Assembly (NCBI GenBank): GCA_964494475.1 | Contig: CAZBRS010000001.1 | Span: forward strand, 62,001 to 126,000 | Length of the DNA stretch: 64,000 bases | Origin: CAZBRS01 sp964494475 | GTDB lineage: Bacteria > Myxococcota_A > UBA9042 > CAZBRS01 | Direction: 5' to 3' | Shown here: positions 38,660-46,939 of the stretch, piece by piece | Layout of the letters: the number at the start of each line of letters is the position of its first letter | Position numbering within the stretch: the stretch's first letter is position 1 | The notes under the pieces: model-generated | Seen by the model: only the letters and a program-made list of their open reading frames with translations | Database searches by the model: none | What the model was told of the DNA's origin: nothing | Translations under genes and position numbers: made by a program

Positions 38660-40057
38660 TCACCCCGACGTGAGCACGAGGGTGTGGACGAACGTTACCG
38701 GGCCCCCCGAAGGCCTGGGGAACGGCCACTCCCGGATGCGGTCCGCGACGCACCGGCCGAGCTCGGCGTCTCCGGACGAGTTGTCGTTGACCTGCACGGA
38801 GGTCGCGCGGCCGGCGGGGCCGATGGTGAACATCACGCGCACGCGGCCCGCCAGCGCCGGGTTCAGCTTGAGGCGCTTCTCGTAGCAGTGCCGCAGCGCC
38901 CCCTGCCGGCGCTTGAACACGTCGGCCACCGAGCTCTTGTCGACCCGGCCGTGGCCCAGTTGCTCGCCGAGCTCGCCGTTGATCTTCAGGCGGATCGCGA
39001 CCTCCGGCCTCTTGACCGGCGCCTCGACCTCGCGCGTGGCGATCCTGCCCGGCGGCCGGCGCGTCTCCGGCCCGTTCACGTAGGCGCCCAGCCTGGGCGC
39101 GCCCACGAACTCGGCCACGCTGTCGGCCGTCGCCGTCTCGGCGCCGCCCGCGAAGCTCCACGCCTCGCGGATCTGGTCGGCGTGAACGCCAACGGCCAAC
39201 GGCCCTTCGTCGCCGCCCTCGGCGCCGGCGCTCACGTATTTGAGCAGGGTGCGCGCGCGCACGTGCTCGAGCCGCTTCTTGTAGGCGTCGACCGGGCCCT
39301 CCGTCGCGGCGACCGCGTTCCCCCGTGCGCGCTCGGCCTTGCGCGGCGGCGGGGCAGGGCGGGTCGCGGCGGGCGTCGCCTCCCGAACGGGGGCGGGAGC
39401 GTCGTTCGTGGCCTCCGCCACCGTGGGCTGCGGCTCCTCGGGCTTCGTCACCCGCGCCGGGCGGAGCGCGATCTCGGCCTCGAGCTCGTGGAGCACGCGG
39501 CTCGTCTTGCCCGTCGACGCGAGGTACTGGCCCCGCGCTTCGTACCATGCGTGCAGCGTGGCCGAGGGCACGCCGAGCAGCACGAACGACGCGGCCAGGC
39601 AGGCGGCGAAGCCCAGGTCGAGCCGGCGGGCCCACCCGATGCGCGCGGCCGCGGGGAGTTGAAGCCTCGGCACGGGCGGAGGCGGCGTCACGAACTGGAA
39701 GAGCAGGGTCAGGTCGCCGAGCAGCACCTTGCCCCGCGCGTCGTCCGCGAGCGGGTAGCGGTGGAACGCCCCCCAGGGGCGAGCGCGGCCGCTCTGCACC
39801 AGCTCGTCGAGGTCGAAGATGTCCTCGGCCGTCGAGACCTTGCCCGCCAACCCCGGAGGGAAGACGAACGCGTAGGCGCCCGAAGCGTACGAGAGCAGCT
39901 CGTGCGACCGCGGGAAGCCGGGCAGGGGATAGACGAACGTGTTCTCGGGCCCCTGCCCGATGGTCACGCGCCCGGGCTTCCGGAACAGCCGCTCCTCGAC
40001 GATGCGGTTGTCGTGCACGATCCCGATGCGCAGGATCCGGCCGTGCGGGGTGGACAT
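38660..40057 (-). CDS. AgmX/PglI-type energy-transducer-like protein with FHA-like N-terminus
   Basis: 465 residues. The N-terminal 120 residues resemble the FHA-like cytoplasmic domain of this family (RVTIGQGPENTFVYP). One membrane helix (about 180-200, LGFAACLAASFVLLG), a long Pro/Ala/Lys periplasmic spacer, and a C-terminal TonB-like AgmX/PglI domain (about 370-460: FKRRQGALRHCYEKRLKLNP, GRVRVMFTIGPAGRATSV, WPFPRPSGGP). In Myxococcus AgmX is tied to adventurous gliding; relatives also act in envelope energy transduction, so motility is a suggestion only. Start at the ATG within MSTPHGRILRIG; the frame is open 39 codons further. Confidence 0.82.
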   Translation of the reverse strand: MSTPHGRILRIGIVHDNRIVEERLFRKPGRVTIGQGPENTFVYPLPGFPRSHELLSYASGAYAFVFPPGLAGKVSTAEDIFDLDELVQSGRARPWGAFHRYPLADDARGKVLLGDLTLLFQFVTPPPPVPRLQLPAAARIGWARRLDLGFAACLAASFVLLGVPSATLHAWYEARGQYLASTGKTSRVLHELEAEIALRPARVTKPEEPQPTVAEATNDAPAPVREATPAATRPAPPPRKAERARGNAVAATEGPVDAYKKRLEHVRARTLLKYVSAGAEGGDEGPLAVGVHADQIREAWSFAGGAETATADSVAEFVGAPRLGAYVNGPETRRPPGRIATREVEAPVKRPEVAIRLKINGELGEQLGHGRVDKSSVADVFKRRQGALRHCYEKRLKLNPALAGRVRVMFTIGPAGRATSVQVNDNSSGDAELGRCVADRIREWPFPRPSGGPVTFVHTLVLTSG

Positions 40058-40189
40058 GATCGGCACCCGTGATGGGTCGCTCTGATCCTGTTGTGGGGCG
40101 AGCGCCCGATCGGGAGATGGTGGAGCGGGATCTTCGTGGGCCGGGATCGGTGGAGCGAGCTCCCGCGCGGTCAAGCGGGCTTCGGGAGG

Positions 40190-40522
40190 TCACCGGGGCC
40201 AGCCGTCGACGAACGCGAGCACTCCCGCCGCGAGGAAGCACGCCACCGCCAACCCCAGCGCCAGCCGGCGAGCGACCGGCGGAGTCTCCCAGGCCGAGCG
40301 CCGAAGCAGGAAGCGCCCGGCGACGAGCACGCCGAGGGAGGGCAGGACCACCACGACGGCCAGGGACAACGCCAGCGCCACGGCCCAGCCGCCGGACGGC
40401 CATCGAAGCGCCAGGGCCGTCCAGCCGAGCGTCGCGCCCGCCCAGGTCGCGAGGCCGATCCGCCCGAGCGCCAGCAGCCCGAAGCCGAGCCAGGAGCGGA
40501 GGTGGGCACCCGGAGCCGGCAT
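40190..40522 (-). CDS. Small integral membrane protein, unknown
   Basis: 110 residues from MPAPGAHLRSW (GGGAG eight bases upstream). Three or four hydrophobic helices: LGFGLLALGRIGLATWAGA, WAVALALSLAVVVVLPSLG, and LALGLAVACFLAAGVLAF near the C-terminus, with an Arg-rich loop (RFLLRRSAW) between. No family recognised. Divergent from relB. The 132-bp gap to the AgmX-like gene shows nothing else. Confidence 0.55.
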   Translation of the reverse strand: MPAPGAHLRSWLGFGLLALGRIGLATWAGATLGWTALALRWPSGGWAVALALSLAVVVVLPSLGVLVAGRFLLRRSAWETPPVARRLALGLAVACFLAAGVLAFVDGWPR

Positions 40523-40549
40523 CGGTTCACGCTCCCGTGAGTCGTTGGA

Positions 40550-40612
40550 GTACATGTACAGGAGCTTGCGGGGGATGCAACAATTGAAGATGTAGCCCGT
40601 TTGTGCTACAGT
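40550..40612 (+). promoter_or_regulatory. Promoter and operator candidates for relB-yafQ
   Basis: TTGAAG (40584-40589), 17 nt, TACAGT (40607-40612). The inverted repeat TGTAGC...GCTACA (40591-40610) overlaps the -10 box. A palindrome GTACATGTAC (40550-40559) lies upstream in the divergent direction. Both are plausible RelB operators. Confidence 0.5.
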
Positions 40613-40638
40613 TCGAGCGGCCATGATGAGGGAACGAG

Positions 40639-40899
40639 ATGAGCAAGACCGCGACCGTCAGAGCGCGCCTGGATCCTGGATTGAAGGACCACGCCGAGGA
40701 TGTCTTCCACCGGCTGGGGCTGAACGCGACCCAGGCCATCACGATCTTCTACAAGCAGGTCGAGTTGCGCGGGGGCTTGCCCTTCGACGTGGCGCTCCCC
40801 ACCCTGACGACGGCCAAGACGTTCGAGGCCACCGACGCCGGGCGTGACCTGGTCGTGTGCAAGGACACCGACGACCTGTTCGCCAAGCTCGGCGTCTGA
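40639..40899 (+). CDS. relB: RelB/DinJ family antitoxin
   Basis: 86 residues. N-terminal ribbon-helix-helix (KTATVRARLDPGLKDHAEDVFHRLGLNATQAITIFYKQV) is the RelB/DinJ DNA-binding and dimerisation module; the C-terminal half would wrap around and block the toxin. Its stop overlaps the toxin start (TGATG), the usual coupling in these modules. It should repress its own promoter through the inverted repeat over the -10. Confidence 0.93.
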   Translation: MSKTATVRARLDPGLKDHAEDVFHRLGLNATQAITIFYKQVELRGGLPFDVALPTLTTAKTFEATDAGRDLVVCKDTDDLFAKLGV

Positions 40900-41171
40900 T
40901 GCTCGTCCCGGTCTACACCAAACAGTTCGAGCGCGACGTGAAGCGCGCGCAGCGCCGCGGCAAGGACCTGGAGAAGTTCAAGGCGGTCGCGAAGGCGCTG
41001 CTGTCGGGCCAGCCGCTGGACCCTCTTCATCGCGATCACCGGCTCGTCGGGAACCACGAGGGCCGTCGGGATTGCCACCTCGAGTCCGATTGGCTGCTCA
41101 TCTACAAGATCGACGGTGCGCGCCTGATCTTCGAGCGGATGGGGACGCACTCGGATCTGTTCAAGAAGTAG
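40899..41171 (+). CDS. YafQ-type mRNA interferase toxin
   Basis: 90 residues, RelE superfamily. Core FERDVKRAQRRGKDLEKF, LHRDHRLVGNHEGRRDCHL, DWLLIYKI and FERMGTHSDLF; the conserved His residues and the Asp that YafQ uses for ribosome-dependent mRNA cleavage are in place (HRDH, NHEG, CHLESD, THSD). It looks complete and active. Pairs with the preceding relB antitoxin. The ATG at 40899 is set by the overlap with the antitoxin stop. Confidence 0.92.
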   Translation: MLVPVYTKQFERDVKRAQRRGKDLEKFKAVAKALLSGQPLDPLHRDHRLVGNHEGRRDCHLESDWLLIYKIDGARLIFERMGTHSDLFKK

Positions 41172-41209
41172 TCTCGCGGTCGCGCGAGCAGGAAGGATCG
41201 GTCGAGCCA

Positions 41210-41224
41210 CCGAGGATTCCTCGG
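41210..41224 (+). terminator. Small hairpin after the RelB/YafQ module
   Basis: CCGAGG-att-CCTCGG, a 6-bp stem with no T tract; a weak terminator candidate. Confidence 0.3.
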
Positions 41225-41292
41225 CAGATACTATCTGGTCCCGCCGGCCGTTCCCTGCTACGGTTGCGGTCGACGACGACACCAGGGGCAAC

Positions 41293-42483
41293 ATGCGGAC
41301 GATCCGGCGGTGGACCGCAACCGGCGTGGCGATGCTGGCGTTGGCGGTCGGGTTGTCGGCGTGCGGAGGGGGATCGTCCTCGCAGGGGTCCGGTGCGTCG
41401 CAGGATACCGGAGGCGGCGACGCGGTCGATGTGAAGACGGAGTTGATTCGCAGGGACGCCGTCGCTGACGCCACGTCCGAGATCGAGAGCGTCGACGTCC
41501 AGCCCCCGGCCGCGTGCCTCACCGGCCAAGTGTGCGCGGCCGACGCAGACTGCAACCAGGGCGAGCGCTGCAACCTTACGCTGGTGCCTCCAGGGTGCCA
41601 GAGATTGTATTGCGCTGCACAGGGAGAAGCCTGCGATCTCGGCCAGGGCGACACCCTTTGCCGGCCTGGCTTCTTCTGCCTGGAAGCGGATACGCCGCAT
41701 TGCGAGAGGCTCGTTCCAGGCCTGGGCGTAGTGTTCTTGCTAGACCAGTCGGGCTCCGTCAGCGGCTTCGTAGAGCCCGACCCGGCCAAAGGCCACACCG
41801 AGATGAGCTACGACGCAGCCAATCTAGCCATCACGAAGTGGCAGCAGGAGCAAGCAGATCCAACGGTGCTCCAGCGGTTGGCTTCCGACCCGAAGAACTA
41901 CCGTATCGCCGCACTTCGGGACTTCGTCGCCCGCCTCGACAAGAACGACAAGCTACTCGTCATGACCTTCAACGAGGACAAGCCCAGTGGCCTGGTGTGC
42001 GCAGGCCCCAGCCTGGGGACGCCCACCTCGCAGGATTGCTTTGCAAGACGCCGCGACTGGGTCGCGCAAGGAATCAACTACATCGACGGCAGCGAAGGCG
42101 GGCGTACCCCCTTATGGGAGTCCCTGCACGCGGCTATCACGTTCCTGCGGAGCCAGTCTGGTCTCACGGCCAAGCATATCGTGGTGCTCGGCGACGGGCC
42201 GGACACGTGCCACCCTTCATCCGATGCCTACGTTGGCGATCCCGCTTGCGCCAGCCTCGGCTTCGGCGATGTCAACGAATTGGTTGCGAGCAGAGCCAAC
42301 GATGTCTTCCTCCATTTCGTGCAGTACTGGGCGATTGGCTATCCAACGAGTGACGATCGTCAAGCCGAGGCGGCGGAGATGACCGGGGGGAGCTACGTGT
42401 TCGTGGATCGTACCGTGATGACCGACGACGGCTTCAAGACGGCGTTGTCGGGAGCCGTTTCGGCGGCGATTTCGGGCCAATAG
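41293..42483 (+). CDS. Lipoprotein with von Willebrand factor A domain
   Basis: 396 residues. Lipoprotein signal with Cys24 (VGLSACGGG), then a Ser/Gly/Asp linker and a short Cys-rich segment (75-137, CAADADCNQGERC). The VWA domain starts with the MIDAS motif DQSGS (Asp151) and ends with a typical GGSYVFVD strand and helix. The protein probably sits on the outer surface or faces the periplasm and binds a metal-dependent partner. Codon use is looser than in surrounding genes (CTA, AGA and CAA are frequent), hinting at later acquisition. It lies between a toxin-antitoxin pair and a dead restriction nuclease. Function unknown. Confidence 0.82.
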   Translation: MRTIRRWTATGVAMLALAVGLSACGGGSSSQGSGASQDTGGGDAVDVKTELIRRDAVADATSEIESVDVQPPAACLTGQVCAADADCNQGERCNLTLVPPGCQRLYCAAQGEACDLGQGDTLCRPGFFCLEADTPHCERLVPGLGVVFLLDQSGSVSGFVEPDPAKGHTEMSYDAANLAITKWQQEQADPTVLQRLASDPKNYRIAALRDFVARLDKNDKLLVMTFNEDKPSGLVCAGPSLGTPTSQDCFARRRDWVAQGINYIDGSEGGRTPLWESLHAAITFLRSQSGLTAKHIVVLGDGPDTCHPSSDAYVGDPACASLGFGDVNELVASRANDVFLHFVQYWAIGYPTSDDRQAEAAEMTGGSYVFVDRTVMTDDGFKTALSGAVSAAISGQ

Positions 42484-42554
42484 ACAGCCGGAAGCGGAAG
42501 GTGCAGGAGCGGTCGATGTAGCTGGGATGCGGCGTTCGACGGCGAGGATTACGG

Positions 42555-42743
42555 TCACGCCGCGAACACGTGGTCGCGATGCCAATCGAGCAACTCGGGG
42601 TCCGGGCGTTCGTCCAGCCGCGACGGAAGAAGCAGCCTTCGGCCGTGCATCGCGTAATAGGTCTTTCCGTTGTCCCACTCCCGTTGCAGGCGATCGCTGA
42701 CGACCAGGTTCAGATCCGGGTCGACCGTAGCAGCGTGACGGTC
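42555..42743 (-). pseudogene. Fossil C-terminus of an HNH restriction endonuclease (COG3440-like)
   Basis: A 62-codon frame ending at TGA (42557-42555) reads LNLVVSDRLQREWDNG, TYYAMHGRRLLLP and LDERPDPELLDWHRDHVF. That is the typical C-terminal tail of COG3440-type HNH restriction nucleases. A TAG stop (42746-42744) closes the frame just upstream, and no HNH core or N-terminal part is found on either strand nearby. A truncated relic. Confidence 0.6.
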
Positions 42744-42994
42744 CTAAGTATTACATGTTCCCGGGTGCGGACCTAAGATGCTTGCGGGGAACACCTACCG
42801 GTCCGCGAGCCCCGCCGCCCGGAACGAGCGGCTCACGGCCCGGAACACCTCGGCGAACTGCGGGAGCTGGACGATCTGTCTCGGGGACACGCCGACCGCC
42901 ACTGCGCGATCGATTCATGCCTTTCCGCTTCGTGCTCGTCCGCTTCGTGTCATAGCCGTTCGGCGGAGGGCGGTCCGGCCACTACGCCCCCGCC
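42744..42994. other. Spacer without recognisable gene
   Basis: No convincing frame, tRNA or repeat is seen. Short open frames exist on both strands but lack family similarity and ribosome sites. Probably decayed sequence between the nuclease relic and the toxin gene. Confidence 0.5.
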
Positions 42995-43318
42995 TCACGC
43001 CAACCCAAGCTGCACCTTGATGGCCGCCTCGACCTTTCGCAGATCCTTGGCCGAAACCTCGCCGAGTGGACTCGACAGCCGGAGCTTGCTGACCGTCGCC
43101 AATTGGTCGGCCATGGCCTTGCCGGGCTTGCCCGCTACGGTGACGAAGGCCTCGCTGGGATAGGCCCGTTCGGTGCTGCTGGTGATGGGCACCACCTGCA
43201 CGCGGTTCAAGAAGCGGTTGGCCGTGTCGTTGCTGACGATGATGGCCGGTCGGGTCTTGCGAATCTCGCCCCCGAGCGCGGGCTCGAAGTCGACCCACCA
43301 GACCTCACCCCGCTTCAT
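42995..43318 (-). CDS. mazF: MazF/PemK-type endoribonuclease toxin
   Basis: 107 residues. N-terminus MKRGEVWWVDFEPALGGEIRKTRPAIIVSND carries the MazF/PemK fold signature (RGEVWWVDF and the catalytic Arg within KTRPAIIVS), followed by VQVVPITSSTERAYPSE with the second conserved active-site Thr/Ser strand. Cleaves mRNA at short sequences. Its start lies 14 bp inside the end of the antitoxin gene, so both are translated together. Full length, no disruption visible. Confidence 0.93.
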   Translation of the reverse strand: MKRGEVWWVDFEPALGGEIRKTRPAIIVSNDTANRFLNRVQVVPITSSTERAYPSEAFVTVAGKPGKAMADQLATVSKLRLSSPLGEVSAKDLRKVEAAIKVQLGLA

Positions 43319-43535
43319 GATGCGCGTCTCCCACCGTGGCCTCGGCCCACTCCAGCGCCTCCCGCTCGCGCTTCTCGTCCGACGCCATCCGTTCGTACTC
43401 GGCTTCGAGCCGCGGCGGCACCACGAAGGGGCGCACCAGATCCTCGATGAAACGGCCGATCTTCCGCGGACCGATCACCGCGTGGAGGCCTTCGTAGATG
43501 TCGTCTGCGACGGCGATGGTCAGCTTTCTTCGCAT
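43305..43535 (-). CDS. Ribbon-helix-helix antitoxin for the MazF-type toxin
   Basis: 76 residues. KLTIAVADDIYEGLHAVIGPRKIGRFIEDLVRP is a ribbon-helix-helix DNA-binding domain of the kind paired with many MazF toxins outside the AbrB-like MazE type; the C-terminal half is acidic and helical (EAEYERMASDEKREREALEWAE) and would bind the toxin. First gene of the pair. Its promoter carries a palindrome over the -10 box. Confidence 0.85.
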   Translation of the reverse strand: MRRKLTIAVADDIYEGLHAVIGPRKIGRFIEDLVRPFVVPPRLEAEYERMASDEKREREALEWAEATVGDAHHEAG

Positions 43536-43555
43536 CGTGGCACCCCGGCGGATAC

Positions 43556-43590
43556 ACGTACAATGTACGTAGACGAGGCGCCTCCGTCAA
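43556..43590 (-). promoter_or_regulatory. Promoter with operator for the MazF module
   Basis: Minus strand TTGACG (43590-43585), 17 nt, TACATT (43567-43562). The 15-bp palindrome ACGTACAATGTACGT (43556-43570) covers the -10 box, as expected for autorepression by the antitoxin. Confidence 0.6.
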
Positions 43591-43600
43591 GTGCCATGCC

Positions 43601-45166
43601 TTACAGGAACTTGTAGCTGAACCTCAACATCAACCGCTGATCGACCTGCGGCTCGTGCGAGACGTTGCGGTCGTAGAGCAGGTCGACGATGTAGTTGAGC
43701 GACGCGAACGACGACAGGCGCAGGCCCACGTTGGTGTAGAGGTCGACCACCGGGGCGCTCATGGCGTCGAAGGGGTCGATGACCTCGAGCTCGGCGCTGG
43801 CCAGCACCCAGCGGGTGAGCCTGGCGTTCAGGATGAGCGCGGCCTCGAAGCCCTTCACGAAGCGGTCGTCGACGCGCTCGAAGGCCTTCTTGCCCACCAG
43901 GTCGGTCACGGTGGTCTCTCGCAGCAGGCCGTCGTACCAGGCCTGGCGCACGCCCACGCCCAGGCGCGTGGTGAGGTCGAGGTAGTACGAGACCGACACG
44001 TCGAGGTTCAGGCCCGTGCCGCCGTCGAGCACCAGGGGAAAGAATCGGTTCGACAGCCGGAACTCGGTGCCCGTCATGGTGCTCTCGGGGACCCAGACGG
44101 GCTCGTCGCCGGCGGCGCGCTGCCAGCGCCCCACCTGCACGGTGGTGGGGTCGTCGTAGTAGCGCACGCCGTGGAACAGCTTGGTGTCGACGCCCACGCG
44201 CGCATAGGGCCCCAGCCAGGGCAACCACTTGTAGATGTAGATGGTGTCGAGCGCCACCTCGTCGAACGACACCTGGAAGGGGGTGTTCGGCTGCTTGGTC
44301 TGGCTCTCTTCTATGCGCAGGCGCGCGAACACGCTGTGGGGGTCGGGCACGTAGCGCAGGATGGCGTCGAAGAAGACCTCGAACGAGAAGGAGTGGCCGG
44401 GGGTGGTGCCCGCCACGTTGTCGCGGTTCGCGAAGGCGATGCCGCCGCCGCCGACCATGCTGACCCACACGTCGCGCAGGCGCTGCTCGTCTTCGGCCAG
44501 CTGCGTCTCGCCCGCGCCCCGGAAGTCGCCCGTGTCTTCGTCCTGCACCAGCACCAGCTGCTCGAGCCGGCCGGCGTCGACGCGGAAGGTGAAGAAGTCG
44601 CGGCGGGCCTGGTAGGTCTCGCCGGGCTTCAACAGCATGTAGGTGCCGGGCTTCAAGAGCCAGGTGTCGACGCGCTCGCCCAGCTCGACCTTGGCGCCGA
44701 AGCCCACGCCCAGGCGGTTTCGCGAGGGCAGGGCCAGCAGCTCGTAGGTGCCGCGGAAGGGCACCGAGCGGTCGTTGACCACGTTCACGCGCAGCCCGGC
44801 CCAGGTGGGCTCGATCACCGTCAGGCGGCCCTCGTGCACGCGCAGGGGCAGGCGCAGCCGGTCTTCCATGGCGCCCGAGCCCACCAGCACCTCGTAGTCG
44901 CCGGGGGGCAGCACCAGCGAGGAGCCCGGGGCCTGGTCGCCCAGGGTGTCGCCCTCGCGCGTCTGCACCACGTAGCGGGGCTCGAGGCGCGGGTCGCTCA
45001 TGCAGGGCACCAGCACGCCGCCGCGCCCCATCGGCAACAGGGTCGCGTCCATCTCGGCCTGCTCGGCCGGGCTGGGGCAGTCCCAGGTCGCCCGGGCGGC
45101 GTCGTCGGCCGGCCCGGCCGGCTCCGGGGCGGCCAGCAGCAGCAGCGCGAACAGCGCCCCGTTCAT
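43601..45166 (-). CDS. Predicted outer-membrane beta-barrel protein of the MCE operon
   Basis: 521 residues. Short signal peptide (1-18), then an N-terminal domain of about 220 residues with PEGA/carboxypeptidase-like strands (SSLVLPPGDYEVLVGSG, LLKPGTYMLLKPGETY). From about 240 comes a barrel-like series of alternating strands (FSFEVFFDAILRYV, LNLDVSVSYYLDLTTRLGVG) ending in LMLRFSYKFL, with a terminal hydrophobic residue as in outer-membrane proteins. The ATG at 45166 overlaps the stop of the lipoprotein gene (ATGA). I infer an outer-membrane partner for MCE lipid transport. Confidence 0.72.
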   Translation of the reverse strand: MNGALFALLLLAAPEPAGPADDAARATWDCPSPAEQAEMDATLLPMGRGGVLVPCMSDPRLEPRYVVQTREGDTLGDQAPGSSLVLPPGDYEVLVGSGAMEDRLRLPLRVHEGRLTVIEPTWAGLRVNVVNDRSVPFRGTYELLALPSRNRLGVGFGAKVELGERVDTWLLKPGTYMLLKPGETYQARRDFFTFRVDAGRLEQLVLVQDEDTGDFRGAGETQLAEDEQRLRDVWVSMVGGGGIAFANRDNVAGTTPGHSFSFEVFFDAILRYVPDPHSVFARLRIEESQTKQPNTPFQVSFDEVALDTIYIYKWLPWLGPYARVGVDTKLFHGVRYYDDPTTVQVGRWQRAAGDEPVWVPESTMTGTEFRLSNRFFPLVLDGGTGLNLDVSVSYYLDLTTRLGVGVRQAWYDGLLRETTVTDLVGKKAFERVDDRFVKGFEAALILNARLTRWVLASAELEVIDPFDAMSAPVVDLYTNVGLRLSSFASLNYIVDLLYDRNVSHEPQVDQRLMLRFSYKFL

Positions 45167-45819
45167 TGGGGCGACCCCTCGGGGGCGGGGGGCTCGGCCC
45201 GCGGGGCGGCGCGGTCGGCGACGATCACGGCCTCGAGCTCGGGCACCAGGCGCGCCATCTCGTCCTCGAGGATCTGCGAGAGCGCCCGCACCACGTAGAT
45301 GACGTCGTGGTTGAAGACCTTCTTGCGCTGGTCGAAGTCGTGCTTCCAGACCAGGCGGCGGCTCTTGTTCTCGACCAGCCGGAACGACATGGCGAGGTGC
45401 GCGAACCACTCGGTGTCGCTGTCGAACTCCTCGATGCCGAGCACCTGGCCCTCGAGCTCGTAGTCGGGCAGGCCCTCCTTCAACGAGGTGGTCACCTGCG
45501 CGAACACGCCGGCGTGCTTCAGGTGCTTGTAGACGAGCTCGGTCAGCATGCGCTGCGGCTTCGCGATCCACTGGTGGTACTGGTAGAACTCGAGCTGGTA
45601 GGGCGAGAACCGATAGACGATGGGCTGGCGGTCGTACGAGAGCTCGACGTCCAGCTCCTTTACGCGCAGCATGATCGGCACGCGCGGCTCGGGCGCCAGG
45701 CGCTCCTCGTCGGTGAGGGCGTAGGCCAGCGTGTAGTACGCGCGCGAGCGCATCTTCGTCGAGCCGCACGCCGCCAGCGCCGCCACGAGCACCAGGAGGC
45801 CGAGAGTCCAGCGCCTCAT
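45163..45819 (-). CDS. ABC-transport auxiliary lipoprotein (PqiC/DUF330-like)
   Basis: 218 residues. Lipoprotein signal with Cys18 (VAALAACGST). YYTL near the mature N-terminus, the long beta strands RVKELDVELSYDRQPIVYRFS, and YQYHQWIAKPQRMLTELVYKHLK are the fold of ABC-type transport auxiliary lipoproteins (PqiC/DUF330), which accompany MCE proteins and sit at the outer membrane. It overlaps both neighbours by ATGA junctions. The C-terminal Pro/Glu-rich tail (AAPRAEPPAPEGSPQ) is disordered. Confidence 0.85.
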   Translation of the reverse strand: MRRWTLGLLVLVAALAACGSTKMRSRAYYTLAYALTDEERLAPEPRVPIMLRVKELDVELSYDRQPIVYRFSPYQLEFYQYHQWIAKPQRMLTELVYKHLKHAGVFAQVTTSLKEGLPDYELEGQVLGIEEFDSDTEWFAHLAMSFRLVENKSRRLVWKHDFDQRKKVFNHDVIYVVRALSQILEDEMARLVPELEAVIVADRAAPRAEPPAPEGSPQ

Positions 45820-46808
45820 CGTTCCCTCTTCTCCTCGAACTCGGCGCCGCGGATCAGCACCGAGGGGTCTTCGCGCAGCATGCGGCTGAAGTCGTTCAGG
45901 TTCTCGATGGTCTCGAGCAGTTGGCTGAGGCCGCGGTTCACGTCGTCCTGGCTCTGCACCACGGTCAGGTTCACGTTGTCGAGCAGCGTGCCCGCCTTGC
46001 GCGTGGCGTCGCGCACGAAGCGCAGCACCTCGTCGACCAGGCCGCCCTCGACCTTGCGCTGCACCGACGCGAGCAACGCCGAGGCTCGCCCCGTGACGTC
46101 TTCGACCAGGCCGCGATCGAGCACCCCCACGGCGTTGGCCGCCACGCGGTTCACGTCGGCGCGCACCGACGCGGCCGTCTCGGTGGCCTCGCGCACGGCC
46201 ACGTCGAGGTCGTCGATCAGCACCTCGGCCTTGGCCAGCACGCGGTCGGAGCGCGCGCGCACGTCGGCGGTGACCGCCGCCACGTCGTCGAGGATGCGCT
46301 CGATGCGGCGGATGTTGTCGGGGCGGGTCAGTTCGATGATCTGGCCCAGCAGCAGGTCGACGCGCTCGCTGATGACCTGGGCCTTGTTGGTCAGGAAGTC
46401 GAGATCCGACTCGCCGGCCGTGATCTCGCTGCCCGAGGGCAGGGTCTTGGCCTGGTTGCTGCCGAGCGTCAGGTCGATGTACTTCAGGCCGGTGATGCCG
46501 ACCGACGTGACGGTCGCGCGCACGTCTTCCTTGATGGGCGTCTTGCTGTCGACGTCGAGGGTCACCAGGATCTGCGCGACGTCGTCGGGGTTCACGCGGA
46601 TCGACGCCACCTTGCCGACGCGGACCCCGTTGTATTTGACCGGAGCGCCGATCTCGAGGCCCGACACCGAGATCTTGTAGCGGACCAGGTAGCTGTCGAA
46701 GGTCTCGCCCACGCGCACGCCGACGAGCACGCCCAGGCCCGCGAGCAGCACGAAGCCCGAGAGGGCCAGGAAGACGCCGAGCCGGGCTTTCTGAGAGCGG
46801 GTGATCAT
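45816..46808 (-). CDS. MCE-domain protein (MlaD-like phospholipid transport component)
   Basis: 330 residues. One N-terminal membrane helix (about 9-30, LGVFLALSGFVLLAGLGVLVG), a single MCE domain (about 38-118: VSGLEIGAPVKYNGVRVGKVASI, TVTSVGITGLKYIDL) and a long helical C-terminus that probably forms a coiled coil or tunnel. MCE proteins bind lipids between inner and outer membranes. The permease (MlaE) and ATPase (MlaF) normally encoded beside it are absent here: the upstream neighbour is the divergent porin gene. Confidence 0.92.
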   Translation of the reverse strand: MITRSQKARLGVFLALSGFVLLAGLGVLVGVRVGETFDSYLVRYKISVSGLEIGAPVKYNGVRVGKVASIRVNPDDVAQILVTLDVDSKTPIKEDVRATVTSVGITGLKYIDLTLGSNQAKTLPSGSEITAGESDLDFLTNKAQVISERVDLLLGQIIELTRPDNIRRIERILDDVAAVTADVRARSDRVLAKAEVLIDDLDVAVREATETAASVRADVNRVAANAVGVLDRGLVEDVTGRASALLASVQRKVEGGLVDEVLRFVRDATRKAGTLLDNVNLTVVQSQDDVNRGLSQLLETIENLNDFSRMLREDPSVLIRGAEFEEKRER

Positions 46809-46835
46809 GGCGTGGGGGAGCCCTCCGTGGCGTCG

Positions 46836-46864
46836 ATTATCCCGGCGGGGGCGCCCGAGCGCAA
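46836..46864 (-). promoter_or_regulatory. Promoter for the MCE operon
   Basis: Minus strand TTGCGC (46864-46859), 17 nt, GATAAT (46841-46836): a near-consensus -10, about 28 bp before the MCE start. Confidence 0.55.
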
Positions 46865-46939
46865 GTTCCGAGGCGCTCCAACGCCCCGATGGTGACGCGG
46901 GGCGCGCTCCGTGGTAAATACGCGACTCTCGGAGGGAGG

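Noticed and set aside
42778..43020. 80-codon plus-strand frame beginning MLAGNTYRS
   Set aside because: No family similarity, no ribosome site, and it runs antisense into the MazF 3' end.
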